From positions 1-64,000 of the forward strand of contig NZ_JQCQ01000003.1 of the NCBI RefSeq assembly GCF_001437605.1: 64,000 nucleotides of DNA, given 5' to 3'. Under the pieces are notes generated by a model that saw only the letters and a program-made list of their open reading frames with translations, searched no databases and was not told where the DNA came from. Shown here in pieces: positions 1 to 7,635 of the stretch (positions within the stretch are counted from its first letter, which is position 1; the number at the start of each line of letters is the position of its first letter). A program made the translations under genes and the position numbers. This DNA comes from Pediococcus argentinicus (GTDB taxonomy: Bacteria > Bacillota > Bacilli > Lactobacillales > Lactobacillaceae).

Positions 1-34
1 CAGAGCTAATCTTAGTATGTTTATTTTGCACAAA

Positions 35-1438
35 TTACATAATACCTAATGTCGTAGCAATGAGCCAGATGTTTAAAATAACTAACACAATTGCTGAAGT
101 CCAAGCACAAATCTTAACCCACATCTTATTTGCAAATGGACCCATGATTGCCTTACTACTTGTAAAGATAATCAGTGGAATCATCGCAAATGGTAAAGCG
201 ACGCTCAGGAATACCTGTGAGAACGTTAGCATTCCTTCGATCTTTTCTTCATCACCGTGATAGTAAATAGCAAAAGCCAAAACCGGTGTGATTGAAATTA
301 ATCGAGTTAACAAACGTTGTGCCCATAATGGCATCTTCAAACGGATGAAGCCTTCCATAATGATTTGTCCTGAAAGTGTTCCCGTAATAGTTGAACTTTG
401 TCCTGATGAAAGAAGGGCAATAGCAAACAACATACTTAGAACTGGACTTGCAATAGCACCAACAATTTTAGAATTACCAAGTGCATTGTATAAATCAACG
501 AAACGACCTAATTCAGAGTTAGTTCCAAAGAATAGTGATGCTCCTAAGATTAATAGCAAACAGTTGACAACAAAGGCAACTGTTAATTGCATATTTGAAT
601 CAGCAACTGTATAACGAAGCGCACTTCTGACACTCTTTTCGTCATCACGATCAAAGTTTCTGGTTTGTGAAATTGATGATCCTAGATAAAGGTTATGGGG
701 CATAACTGTCGCACCCACAATACCTAATCCAAGGTAGAGCATCGACTGATTTGTAACTAAATCCTTGTGTGGTACAAATCCTGCAAAGATTCCTGGAATA
801 TCTGGTCTTGATAAAACTACTTCATACAAGAAGACAAACAGGATTACCGCTACCAGAGTAGCAACGATTGCTTCAATTTTTCGAAAGCCTAATTTCATTA
901 ACAACAAGAGTAACAAAACATCAAATGCGGTAATGATAATACCAACAATTAGCGGAAATCCGAATAATAACTCAAGCGCAATACCCGAACCAATAATTTC
1001 AGCTACATCGGTCGCCATAATGGCCAGCTCTGTAATAATAAATAAAATAATTCCGCCAACTTTTGAAGTTCTCTCACGTGTTAATTGAGCTAAATCTCGA
1101 CCAGTTACAATTCCCAAGCGAGCTGCCATAGCTTGAAGCAACATAGCAATTAAACTTGAAAGTAAGATAACGAAGATTAGCTTGTACTTAAACTGAGCTC
1201 CACCAGAAATTGAAGTAATCCAGTTTCCTGGATCCATATACCCAACTGAAACAAGTACCCCCGGTCCTAAGTATGCGAGGAATGTCTTCCATGGACCAGC
1301 ATTTTGTGGAACTTCGATACTACCATTAATCTCATCTAAACTCTTGTTATGTCCATCTGTCTCAGCGACCATATGATGGTTCTTTGTACCCTTTGCACTA
1401 TTGTGCTTCATCTTGATTTGATCTTTTTCTTTTGCCAA
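35..1438 (-). CDS. mntH: Nramp-family divalent metal (Mn2+) transporter MntH
   Basis: Proton-coupled manganese/iron importer of the inner membrane. The 467-aa product has the family-defining DPGN motif in the first membrane helix ([11 protein letters not shown], about residues 65-75) and the MPHN motif in the sixth ([14 protein letters not shown], about 240-253); these supply the metal-binding Asp, Asn and Met. At least ten further hydrophobic helices follow. The first 45 residues form an unusually long, polar, histidine-containing cytoplasmic tail before the first helix. It lies about 40 bp downstream of a universal stress protein gene on the same strand, so the two are probably cotranscribed. 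A 15-bp palindrome upstream of the usp gene may be the metal-responsive operator. Confidence 0.95.
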   Translation of the reverse strand: MAKEKDQIKMKHNSAKGTKNHHMVAETDGHNKSLDEINGSIEVPQNAGPWKTFLAYLGPGVLVSVGYMDPGNWITSISGGAQFKYKLIFVILLSSLIAMLLQAMAARLGIVTGRDLAQLTRERTSKVGGIILFIITELAIMATDVAEIIGSGIALELLFGFPLIVGIIITAFDVLLLLLLMKLGFRKIEAIVATLVAVILFVFLYEVVLSRPDIPGIFAGFVPHKDLVTNQSMLYLGLGIVGATVMPHNLYLGSSISQTRNFDRDDEKSVRSALRYTVADSNMQLTVAFVVNCLLLILGASLFFGTNSELGRFVDLYNALGNSKIVGAIASPVLSMLFAIALLSSGQSSTITGTLSGQIIMEGFIRLKMPLWAQRLLTRLISITPVLAFAIYYHGDEEKIEGMLTFSQVFLSVALPFAMIPLIIFTSSKAIMGPFANKMWVKICAWTSAIVLVILNIWLIATTLGIM

Positions 1439-1477
1439 ACCGATCCCTCTTTTCTACATTCTTTAATTAAAGAAAAA

Positions 1478-1939
1478 TTATCGAACTACGATTACGGAAA
1501 CATGTGCTCGTCTGGCAATTCGTAAACCAACCGCTCCTGGAACACGGTGGCTTGCATCTTCTGTGTCAGAACCACAAACAATTAAATCTGGGTCAAACTT
1601 TGGAATAACTTGATCTAAAATTACATCGTCAACGTCACCTGCGCCAACGCTAATGCCACGGACATTTTCGACCCCAGCTTTTTTAGCTTCTTCAACGTAA
1701 TCTTCCACTGTTTGACGAACGTCATCTTCTTTTTTATTAATCTTGCCTGGTGTCATTGCATCAAAGATATTAATATCATCATCTTCTAAAACTGAAACAA
1801 TGTGTAAATCTACACCATAATCATGTGCCATAGTAACGGCATATCGAAATGCATTTACGGATGAATTTGGATCATCCGCATCGATTGTTAATAAGATGCG
1901 TCGGAATACAAGTGGATTACTTAATTCCTCATTCTTCAT
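1478..1939 (-). CDS. universal stress protein, UspA family
   Basis: A 153-aa single UspA-domain protein with an alpha/beta nucleotide-binding fold. The N-terminal strand RRILLTIDADDPNSS carries the Asp typical of the first ATP-binding loop, and the C-terminal GSDTEDASHRVPGAVGLRIARRAHVSVIVVR corresponds to the Gly-rich ATP-binding segment plus the last strand. The Gly spacing is less canonical than in ATP-binding Usps, so nucleotide binding is likely but not certain. It is preceded by a good ribosome site (AGGAGG) and is the first gene of a probable usp-mntH operon, a pairing that suggests a link between metal homeostasis and stress. The specific role is unknown. Confidence 0.9.
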   Translation of the reverse strand: MKNEELSNPLVFRRILLTIDADDPNSSVNAFRYAVTMAHDYGVDLHIVSVLEDDDINIFDAMTPGKINKKEDDVRQTVEDYVEEAKKAGVENVRGISVGAGDVDDVILDQVIPKFDPDLIVCGSDTEDASHRVPGAVGLRIARRAHVSVIVVR

Positions 1940-2034
1940 AATGATCCTCCTTTGTTATTATTTTTTATCCCTCAATGATATTAACACTTGTATAAAGTAA
2001 TTACTACAAATAATTTGGTTTTAACCATATTTTT

Positions 2035-2049
2035 TTTAGGTATACTAAA
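2035..2049. promoter_or_regulatory. palindrome upstream of usp-mntH, candidate metalloregulator operator
   Basis: TTTAGGTATACTAAA is a near-perfect 15-bp palindrome in the 214-bp gap upstream of the usp-mntH pair. DtxR/MntR-type regulators bind AT-rich palindromes with TTTAGG-like arms, and mntH is the classical MntR target, so this is a candidate operator. No mntR gene is in the window, and the -10/-35 positions of the usp promoter are unclear. Confidence 0.35.
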
Positions 2050-2114
2050 CTTATAAATATATACGCTACACAAAATCGCTTAGTAACAGCCATTTGGAGC
2101 TAAATTAACCCAAA

Positions 2115-2145
2115 ATAAAAACAAGCCCATTTTAATAAGCTTGCT
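2115..2145 (-). terminator. terminator of the ABC-F gene
   Basis: Reading the minus strand, CAAGC and GCTTG (plus positions 2139-2143 and 2122-2126) pair around a 12-nt loop and are followed by TTTTTATTTT, just after the stop codon of the ABC-F gene. Confidence 0.65.
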
Positions 2146-2153
2146 CCTATAAA

Positions 2154-3644
2154 TTATAACTTTTTCAGATTTACAACCTTAGTTTGTACTTGATCAACAA
2201 ACTCCTGATCATGATCAATAAACAACATTGTTGGTTGGTATTTTAAAATTAATTCTTGAATCTGCTCTCTGGTAATCACATCTAAATAATTCAAGGGTTC
2301 ATCCCAGATATACAGCTCTGCTCGTTCGCATAATGATCGGGCTAGAGCCACTTTTCGTTTCTGACCCATGCTCATGTCTTCTATATTATGGTCGAACAGA
2401 CTTCTTTCAAATCCCAACTTTCGCAGGGCCGCTAATAATTCTTGTAAATCAACCTGCTTTTCTTCAGCAAATTTTCCTAATGAACCTGAAAGTTGATCAA
2501 AGTCTTGCGGTAAATATGAGACCGTCACATTTTTTCGAATATTTGCAGATCCACTTTCAATTAACTTCATATCTTGGTTCAAGAGTGCTTTAATGAAGGT
2601 CGATTTACCTACTCCATTCGGTCCTTCAACCACAATTCGGTCACCCGCTTTAAGTTCAAATGAAATGGAATGATTCAGAGTTCGACCATCTCTCTTTAGA
2701 ATCAAGTCTTTCACTTCAACTAATGGCTTAACTGACCGGCTAGGTTCATACTGCAACGTCAGTGGTTCTTGAATCTCGATATTCTTAAGTAGACTCTTCT
2801 TTTCTTCAACCTTCTTGTCAGCTCGATTACGAATGTTTAAAGCCTTACTCATTACCTTAGCTGACTTATGACTGATAAAGCCTCGGTCCGGTACCCCATG
2901 ACCCAGAATTTCACGTTCCGTCGCTCGGGACCATTCTTGTTTCTGTCGCGAAGCCTGTTCTAACTTCTTAATATCCTTTTGTAAATTGGCCTTTTCCGAC
3001 CGCTCACGTTGATCCGTAGCTTCCCGTTCATTAGCCCATGTATCGTAATTCCCTTGGAAAACTGAAATTTCAGCCCGATCAATACTTAATACATGATCAA
3101 TCACATCATTTAGAAAACGACGATCATGACTGATTACAATAAAGCCCTGTTTTTGTTTAAGATACTGAGCTAAAATCTGGCGTCCATCATAATCCAAATG
3201 GTTCGTCGGCTCATCAATTAGCTGAAAGGACTCCCGATCAGCAAACATCGCTGCTAAAAGAGCCTTAGTTTGTTGTCCCGGACTTAATTCTTCATAAATT
3301 TTGAAAATAATGTCATCTGGTAATCCAATTAACGACAATTCGCGTTCAACTTCCCAGAAGTTCGAATAATCTCTTCCAGTTTGTTCCATTAAAACCTGTT
3401 CTACTGTTTGTGTTCCATCTTTTACTGGTAACGGAAAGTAGTTGAATTTTAAGTTTGTTTCAACTGTTCCATTGAACTTTAATTGATTTTGTAAAATACG
3501 CAACAAAGTCGTTTTCCCTCGACCATTGCGTCCGATTAGGCCTAGTTTCCAATTCGAATCTAGTTCCAAGTTAACTTCACTGAACAACGGATCTATCTGT
3601 CCGTCATAGCTAAAGCTTAAGTTTTTAATTCTGATAATTCCCAT
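2154..3644 (-). CDS. ABC-F ribosome-protection ATPase, Lsa-like
   Basis: A soluble tandem-ATPase protein without membrane segments. ABC-F proteins of the Lsa/Vga/Msr group bind the ribosomal E site and displace antibiotics such as lincosamides, pleuromutilins and streptogramin A. Domain 1 has Walker A GRNGRGKTT, signature LSPGQQTK and Walker B LIDEPTNHLD. A charged interdomain linker follows, and domain 2 has GPNGVGKST, MSMGQKRK and WDEPLNYLD. The opening NWKLGLIGRNGRGKTTLLR and the 496-aa length match Lsa(A)-type proteins (about 498 aa). The start at 3644 was chosen over the longer frame (3716) because AGGGAGA lies 8 nt upstream and the first 24 codons of the long frame overlap the leader. 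The gene has a roughly 270-nt leader with a terminator-like hairpin, typical of drug-induced attenuation. Substrate range cannot be read from sequence. Confidence 0.88.
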   Translation of the reverse strand: MGIIRIKNLSFSYDGQIDPLFSEVNLELDSNWKLGLIGRNGRGKTTLLRILQNQLKFNGTVETNLKFNYFPLPVKDGTQTVEQVLMEQTGRDYSNFWEVERELSLIGLPDDIIFKIYEELSPGQQTKALLAAMFADRESFQLIDEPTNHLDYDGRQILAQYLKQKQGFIVISHDRRFLNDVIDHVLSIDRAEISVFQGNYDTWANEREATDQRERSEKANLQKDIKKLEQASRQKQEWSRATEREILGHGVPDRGFISHKSAKVMSKALNIRNRADKKVEEKKSLLKNIEIQEPLTLQYEPSRSVKPLVEVKDLILKRDGRTLNHSISFELKAGDRIVVEGPNGVGKSTFIKALLNQDMKLIESGSANIRKNVTVSYLPQDFDQLSGSLGKFAEEKQVDLQELLAALRKLGFERSLFDHNIEDMSMGQKRKVALARSLCERAELYIWDEPLNYLDVITREQIQELILKYQPTMLFIDHDQEFVDQVQTKVVNLKKL

Positions 3645-3719
3645 TGATAAACATCTCCCTGCTTCTTGTGCAGTCACTTCGAGGTGTTCCACTATTATTC
3701 TGTTTTTGAGTAACAAAAA

Positions 3720-3745
3720 GACACTAGGTGTGCATTCCTAGTGTC
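3720..3745 (-). terminator. attenuator hairpin upstream of the ABC-F gene
   Basis: On the minus strand GACACTAGG pairs perfectly with CCTAGTGTC (9 bp, 8-nt loop) and is followed by TTTTTG, about 75 nt before the start codon. An intrinsic terminator between promoter and gene is the usual device for drug-inducible ABC-F genes. The same hairpin is weaker as a terminator in the other direction. Confidence 0.75.
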
Positions 3746-3809
3746 GGTCAATAGTAATATACAAAAATACCAGAATTTAACATTCTGTAGAAGTAATATT
3801 ACTGAGACC
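3746..3809 (-). promoter_or_regulatory. leader stem-loop preceding the ABC-F attenuator
   Basis: Minus-strand arms GGTCTCAGTAATAT (3796-3809) and ATATTACTATTGACC (3746-3760) can form a long stem with a small internal asymmetry. It encloses a second hairpin, CAGAAT/ATTCTG. Its 3' arm directly abuts the terminator, so the two structures are well placed to influence one another. Confidence 0.5.
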
Positions 3810-3869
3810 GAAAATCGCGGACTAATCCCGAAAATAACTGAAATCGTCATTTCAAATACTTTCAAAAAA

Positions 3870-3893
3870 TTAACCAGCAATCTTCAATCCCAT
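3870..3893 (-). CDS. seven-codon upstream ORF in the ABC-F leader (MGLKIAG)
   Basis: ATG GGA TTG AAG ATT GCT GGT TAA lies in the leader about 25 nt after the predicted transcription start. AGAAGG is placed 7 nt before the ATG. A start two codons upstream (MLMGLKIAG, from 3899) is possible, but its ribosome site would be too close. Short leader peptides on which a drug-bound ribosome stalls are known for several ABC-F and erm genes. That this one acts so is inference from position and spacing. Confidence 0.5.
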   Translation of the reverse strand: MGLKIAG

Positions 3894-3924
3894 CAACATC
3901 CCTTCTGAATCCTAATTTAACTAT

Positions 3925-3952
3925 ATAATACCATGTAACTTTCTTTATGCAA
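3925..3952 (-). promoter_or_regulatory. promoter of the ABC-F leader transcript
   Basis: Minus strand TTGCAT (3947-3952), 16-bp spacer, TATTAT (3925-3930). This puts the transcript start near 3917 and leaves a leader of about 270 nt before the ABC-F start codon. Confidence 0.6.
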
Positions 3953-4041
3953 GAGCTTCCATTGACTTTAACAAGCTGTTAAAGGCTCTGTAATATTCTG
4001 GTAAAATTAATTTACACTGTGTAAGAGTTTTACTTAATTTA

Positions 4042-4057
4042 AGTTCCACGTGAAACA
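4042..4057. other. parS: parS-like site (ParB/Spo0J binding)
   Basis: AGTTCCACGTGAAACA matches the Bacillus-type parS consensus TGTTNCACGTGAAACA at 15 of 16 positions; only the first base differs. It lies in an intergenic gap about 18 kb from oriC, as expected for origin-proximal parS. A perfect copy is at 29566. Confidence 0.8.
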
Positions 4058-4124
4058 TATATCTTTTCCATATTTACGGTATACTAAATACATCAATAAT
4101 TAATTTAAAAGGAGATTCAGAATT

Positions 4125-4493
4125 ATGCGTATCTTAGCTATAATACTTGTTTTAATCGTTGCCATTGAACACGTTGGTATCATGGGACTAGAAATGGTTG
4201 CTCCAGCACGGATAGTTTCTAAAGCATTCAACATGCCCGAAGATGTTGTTTCTGATCCAAATGTTCATGTCGCACTTTCAAATCAGGGAGTTTATAACGG
4301 ATTTGTAGCCTTAGCACTTCTACTAGCATTATTTATTCCAACTGGTAGTGTCATGAAAGTTCTACTCTTATGCTTCTTAGGATTTGTAATGGTTGCTGCA
4401 ATCTATGGTGGTTTAACGGTTTACCGCAAGATCATGTTAATTCAAGGTGGTCCAGCATTCATCGCATTCTTACTAGTTTTATTCTTCATTTAG
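4125..4493 (+). CDS. DUF1304 family small membrane protein
   Basis: A 122-aa integral membrane protein with four predicted helices. The N-terminal segment IEHVGIMGLEMV and the later SNQGVYNGFVAL are hallmark blocks of the DUF1304 family, whose function is unknown. AAGGAG precedes the ATG by about 9 nt and a TATACT -10-like element is at about 4080. It stands alone between a parS-like site and a bidirectional terminator. No transport or enzymatic role should be assumed. Confidence 0.85.
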   Translation: MRILAIILVLIVAIEHVGIMGLEMVAPARIVSKAFNMPEDVVSDPNVHVALSNQGVYNGFVALALLLALFIPTGSVMKVLLLCFLGFVMVAAIYGGLTVYRKIMLIQGGPAFIAFLLVLFFI

Positions 4494-4501
4494 GACACAA
4501 A

Positions 4502-4538
4502 AAAACTGTGACCAATAGCCTTCCTTAGTCACAGTTTT
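4502..4538. terminator. bidirectional terminator
   Basis: AAAACTGTGAC (4502-4512) pairs perfectly with GTCACAGTTTT (4528-4538), with A and T runs on both flanks. It serves the DUF1304 gene on the plus strand and the NlpC/P60 gene on the minus strand. Confidence 0.85.
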
Positions 4539-4555
4539 AATTTTGTTATTTTAAA

Positions 4556-5140
4556 TTAGTTTACGTGTCCAGCAAAGCTTGGTGCAAAACCAGAACTCAA
4601 TGATTGAACTTTAACGTTTTCACCAGGTTGTGGTGCAGCAACGAATTGGCCACCACCGATGTAGATAGCAACGTGGTAAGTTGATCCTTCAGAACCCCAG
4701 AATAATAAATCGCCAGGTTGTGCATCTGAAACTGATTCTTTAGTTACTTTGCTTTCTTGTGTAACAGTAAAGTGACCTAAAGATTTACCAGTAGCTTTTT
4801 GGTAAACGTAGTCTGTTAAACCAGAGCAATCCATACCACTAAGTGATTCGCCACCCCAAACGTAAGGAATGTTCATGCTAGCGAGCTTCAATGCTTCTGC
4901 AACGACTCCGTTTGATGATTCAGCCTTAGTTGAAACTGGAGTTGCGACAGCTGTTTTATTAGTATTAGCTGTAGGCTGTAATTGTGGTTGAGCAAAGCTT
5001 TGTGTTTGTTCAGCTACTGGAGCACTTTGTTGAGGAGCGTTTGCTGCATTAGCAGAAACTGCTCCAACTGTACCTAGTGTCATACCTACTAAACCGACTG
5101 AGGCTACTAAAACTTTTTTGAAATTAATAATAATATTCAC
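4556..5140 (-). CDS. secreted NlpC/P60 peptidoglycan hydrolase
   Basis: A 194-aa exported cysteine hydrolase that cleaves the peptide part of peptidoglycan. Residues 1-33 are a signal peptide (basic FKK, hydrophobic core, cleavage near VSANA-AN). A low-complexity Gln/Thr/Ala/Pro linker runs to about 75, and the C40 domain covers about 76-194. The catalytic Cys is in MDCSGL (about 105) and the His in YHVAIY (about 156). PYVWGG is the family's substrate-cleft motif. The GTG at 5140 overlaps its own Shine-Dalgarno AGGAG, so initiation may instead occur at the in-frame ATT codons 2-3 codons downstream. No cell-wall binding repeats are present. Confidence 0.9.
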   Translation of the reverse strand: MNIIINFKKVLVASVGLVGMTLGTVGAVSANAANAPQQSAPVAEQTQSFAQPQLQPTANTNKTAVATPVSTKAESSNGVVAEALKLASMNIPYVWGGESLSGMDCSGLTDYVYQKATGKSLGHFTVTQESKVTKESVSDAQPGDLLFWGSEGSTYHVAIYIGGGQFVAAPQPGENVKVQSLSSGFAPSFAGHVN

Positions 5141-5266
5141 TCCTATAATTTTGTCTATGTCATTTATTTACAAGATTTATCTTACCGAGTGGAGATTACA
5201 ACCATACCGTTATTTAATTACAGGCATATAACACATTATTACAGCATCACAATATAAGGAGAAATT

Positions 5267-6112
5267 ATGAATAAAGTATTTAAAAGATATTTCGTCCCCA
5301 TTCTTGTTTTTCTTGGAGTAACCTTCTTAGCTGGTTGCTCTGTTTTACCAAATTCTGGTTCCAATGGTGATAAGAATACATACCGAACTACTTCTAAGAG
5401 TGAGTATCGCACTAGCCGCAATGGTGAAAAGTACCTCTATGCTACTGCAATGGATGCTCCAAAACCTTCGAATGAAAATAAAGAAGCTAACCAGAGTCAT
5501 CCAGATTTCACTAAGCTAAAATGGGATGGTAACGTCAATGATGTTGTCATCCAAGTTAACAATAATAAACCTACCTTCAACAGTAGTGAGCTAAGTACTA
5601 ACCGTGGCGCATGGCAACAGTTCTCTAACCTAGATAACTTGAATCGTGCTCATACAGCTAACGCCATGCTAAATCGTAGTTTGATGCCCCGTGGACGTAC
5701 TCGTGAACGTCTATTTATTCATCCAACCGCTTGGCACTTTAAGAAAGCTCCTGACGTTCCTGGTGGAACTCTTTATAATCGTTGTCATTTAATTGGATAT
5801 CAATTTACTGGTCAAAATAACAATCCAAAAAATCTAGTTACTGGAACTCGTGCTTGCAATGCTAGTGATCATGCTGGCCAAATTTCACAACAAAATTACG
5901 AAAATGCCGTTGCAGATTATCTAAGACAAACTGGCCATGACGTGCGTTATCAAGTTGAACCCATTTATAAGGGCAATGATTTAATGGCTAGCGGAATTCA
6001 TTTGATGGGACAATCAATTCAAGATTCTAAAATTAGTTTCAATGTTTACATTTTCAATGTTCAACCTGGTTATACTTTGAATTACGCGAACGGTTTCGCC
6101 CAAAAGAACTAG
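5267..6112 (+). CDS. DNA/RNA non-specific endonuclease, DNA-entry nuclease-like lipoprotein
   Basis: A 281-aa exported nuclease of the NUC/EndA (beta-beta-alpha metal) superfamily. The N-terminal signal ends in the lipobox LAGC (Cys about 24), predicting membrane anchoring. The catalytic block is LYNRCHLIGYQFTGQNNN (170-186), in which RCH replaces the more common DRGH and His174 is the expected general base. NNPKNLVTGTR carries the conserved Asn residues for the metal. In streptococci such nucleases take part in DNA uptake; here they may equally serve nutrient scavenging. AAGGAG stands ahead of the ATG. The gene is single, followed by the structured region at 6167. Confidence 0.9.
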   Translation: MNKVFKRYFVPILVFLGVTFLAGCSVLPNSGSNGDKNTYRTTSKSEYRTSRNGEKYLYATAMDAPKPSNENKEANQSHPDFTKLKWDGNVNDVVIQVNNNKPTFNSSELSTNRGAWQQFSNLDNLNRAHTANAMLNRSLMPRGRTRERLFIHPTAWHFKKAPDVPGGTLYNRCHLIGYQFTGQNNNPKNLVTGTRACNASDHAGQISQQNYENAVADYLRQTGHDVRYQVEPIYKGNDLMASGIHLMGQSIQDSKISFNVYIFNVQPGYTLNYANGFAQKN

Positions 6113-6166
6113 TTTCAGATGAAGTTCAACAATTGTTTCATTTAACTTAAATATACTAAGGAGAGT

Positions 6167-6272
6167 GGGAAAAAAGGCGATTTGACTCTGAGCATAGCAT
6201 AGGAAATCGAATGATTCGCACTTGGAATCGTTTGGTTTTCGTAGCTAAGCACAAGAGTCAGCCTTGTTTCCC
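6167..6272 (+). ncRNA. long imperfect hairpin, candidate structured RNA or intergenic repeat
   Basis: GGGAAAAAAGGC (6167-6178) pairs with GCCTTGTTTCCC (6261-6272) at 11 of 12 positions. Inside it GACTCT pairs with AGAGTC (6184-6189/6254-6259), then GCaTAGC with GCTAaGC, and GATTC with GAATC near the tip. The result is a rod of about 106 nt. It follows the nuclease gene and precedes a strong terminator at 6304. I recall similar GGGAAA...TTTCCC hairpin elements between genes in other lactobacilli, but cannot verify this here. Strand is assigned from the downstream terminator only. Confidence 0.5.
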
Positions 6273-6303
6273 GGATTTAAACTATTAAAGTTCATGAACG
6301 TAG

Positions 6304-6340
6304 AAAAGAGTCAGAGCAAAATTTTTGCTCTGACTCTTTT
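6304..6340. terminator. strong bidirectional terminator
   Basis: An 18-bp stem: AAAAGAGTCAGAGCAAAA and its complement meet without a true loop, with T runs outside on both strands. It ends transcription from the nuclease/hairpin side and from the minus-strand MFS gene. The arm GAGTCAG repeats a motif of the preceding long hairpin. Confidence 0.85.
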
Positions 6341-6345
6341 TCATT

Positions 6346-7533
6346 TTATTCAAAGTTTTCTGCTCTGCGTTTCATTGATTCCATAATAACAATTAAAACA
6401 ACAAGAAGAACTAGAATTACAATCATCCCAAAGCCATAGAACATTTCAAAAGAAGTTAATTCAATAATTGAACTACCAACTAATGGTCCAATTGCACGTC
6501 CCGCAGAAGGAAATGAACTGGCTAGACCTTGATACTTACCTTTTTGATCATACGGCGATAGCAAATTGACAATTGCTGGAATCGTTGGAAAGGCAATCGC
6601 TTCTCCAATTGTTAGCACAATCATAGCTAACAAGAAGTAGAAGTACTGATGTGCAATGGCTAGAATTCCAAATGACAACATGAAGAAGAATATTCCAAAG
6701 TACACTTGGTGATAAGGATCCTTGAATAATTTTCCACCTAAAGCACTCATTAATGCCTGAACCACTAAGATAAAGAATCCATTAACCGTCCAAAGGAAAC
6801 TGTAGTCTCGAAGTGGAATGTGCAACTGCAACATGTAGACTGAAACCGTACTGTTCCATTGTTGATAGAAGATCCACATCACTAGCAAACCAATGAAAAA
6901 TGACATGATAATTGTCATATTAACTTTGGGTACCACACTCTTTCCAGCTGCCGTTTCGCCATTATTGACATGACGATGCTGAACTGCTGGATCGACATGA
7001 TAGGTAAGGCTTGCCACTATGAAGAAAATAGTAAATAGGACAACCGACACAATAAATAGTGGTGCCACACTATGCTTAAACATTAACCCAACTAGGGCTG
7101 TTCCGAGCATCACTCCTAAGTTTTGCACGAAGTATAGCATATTAAACACATAACGGCCGTCTCGGGCTCGAATAGTCGTTCCGAGTGAATTACTCAGCGT
7201 AGCAATCCAACCGGTCCCAAAACCAATTAAAACGAGCATAATGGGATAAATAGGCCAGGCATTAAAGAAGATCAACACAAACATTGCCGTCCACGTAAAT
7301 GCAATTCCACCAAGAATTAAATAATAGCTATCATACTTATCAAATAACTGACCTGCTACAAATGCTCCAATGATACTTGCAACCGAATTTAAAAAGAGAA
7401 CAATCCCCGCAGCCACCAGACTGTGACCTAATTCCTGATGCATATAGATGGTTGTTAATGGCCAAACGGCACTCATAGCAATACTGTCGATCAAGTTACC
7501 CAGTAATAGCCATCGTAATTTTAACTCGCGCAT
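6346..7533 (-). CDS. MFS transporter (drug/solute exporter type)
   Basis: A 395-aa protein with about 12 membrane helices of the major facilitator superfamily. The loop after helix 2 reads AGQLFDKYDSY, matching the conserved G-x-x-x-D-(R/K) motif A region, and GRAIGPLVGS in the second half resembles the exporter motif C region (G-x-x-x-G-P). Its closest recognisable group is the YttB/YfmO-like putative multidrug exporters, but substrate and direction cannot be read from sequence. It has its own gene unit between the dnaB terminator and a bidirectional terminator. No regulator is adjacent. Confidence 0.85.
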   Translation of the reverse strand: MRELKLRWLLLGNLIDSIAMSAVWPLTTIYMHQELGHSLVAAGIVLFLNSVASIIGAFVAGQLFDKYDSYYLILGGIAFTWTAMFVLIFFNAWPIYPIMLVLIGFGTGWIATLSNSLGTTIRARDGRYVFNMLYFVQNLGVMLGTALVGLMFKHSVAPLFIVSVVLFTIFFIVASLTYHVDPAVQHRHVNNGETAAGKSVVPKVNMTIIMSFFIGLLVMWIFYQQWNSTVSVYMLQLHIPLRDYSFLWTVNGFFILVVQALMSALGGKLFKDPYHQVYFGIFFFMLSFGILAIAHQYFYFLLAMIVLTIGEAIAFPTIPAIVNLLSPYDQKGKYQGLASSFPSAGRAIGPLVGSSIIELTSFEMFYGFGMIVILVLLVVLIVIMESMKRRAENFE

Positions 7534-7570
7534 GTTGTCCTCCCTTATATAAATACCTTAATTTAATAAC

Positions 7571-7608
7571 AACAGCGGACGATTTAAAATTTCAAATCAT
7601 CCGCTGTT
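7571..7608 (-). terminator. hairpin after dnaB
   Basis: AACAGCGGACGATTT pairs with AAATCATCCGCTGTT with one mismatch. It lies just downstream of dnaB and upstream of the MFS gene. The T-tract is poor, so termination may be partial. Confidence 0.6.
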
Positions 7609-7635
7609 GTGTTAACTCAGCTCTTTTAAGTAGTA

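Noticed and set aside
3695-3880. 61-codon minus-strand frame in the ABC-F leader
   Set aside because: It covers the leader stem-loops and terminator, has a poor start and no recognisable protein features. The 7-codon uORF has better support.
4021-4085. Full -35/-10 promoter for the DUF1304 gene
   Set aside because: TATACT at 4080 is a fair -10, but no -35 at 16-18 bp could be matched, so no complete promoter is claimed.
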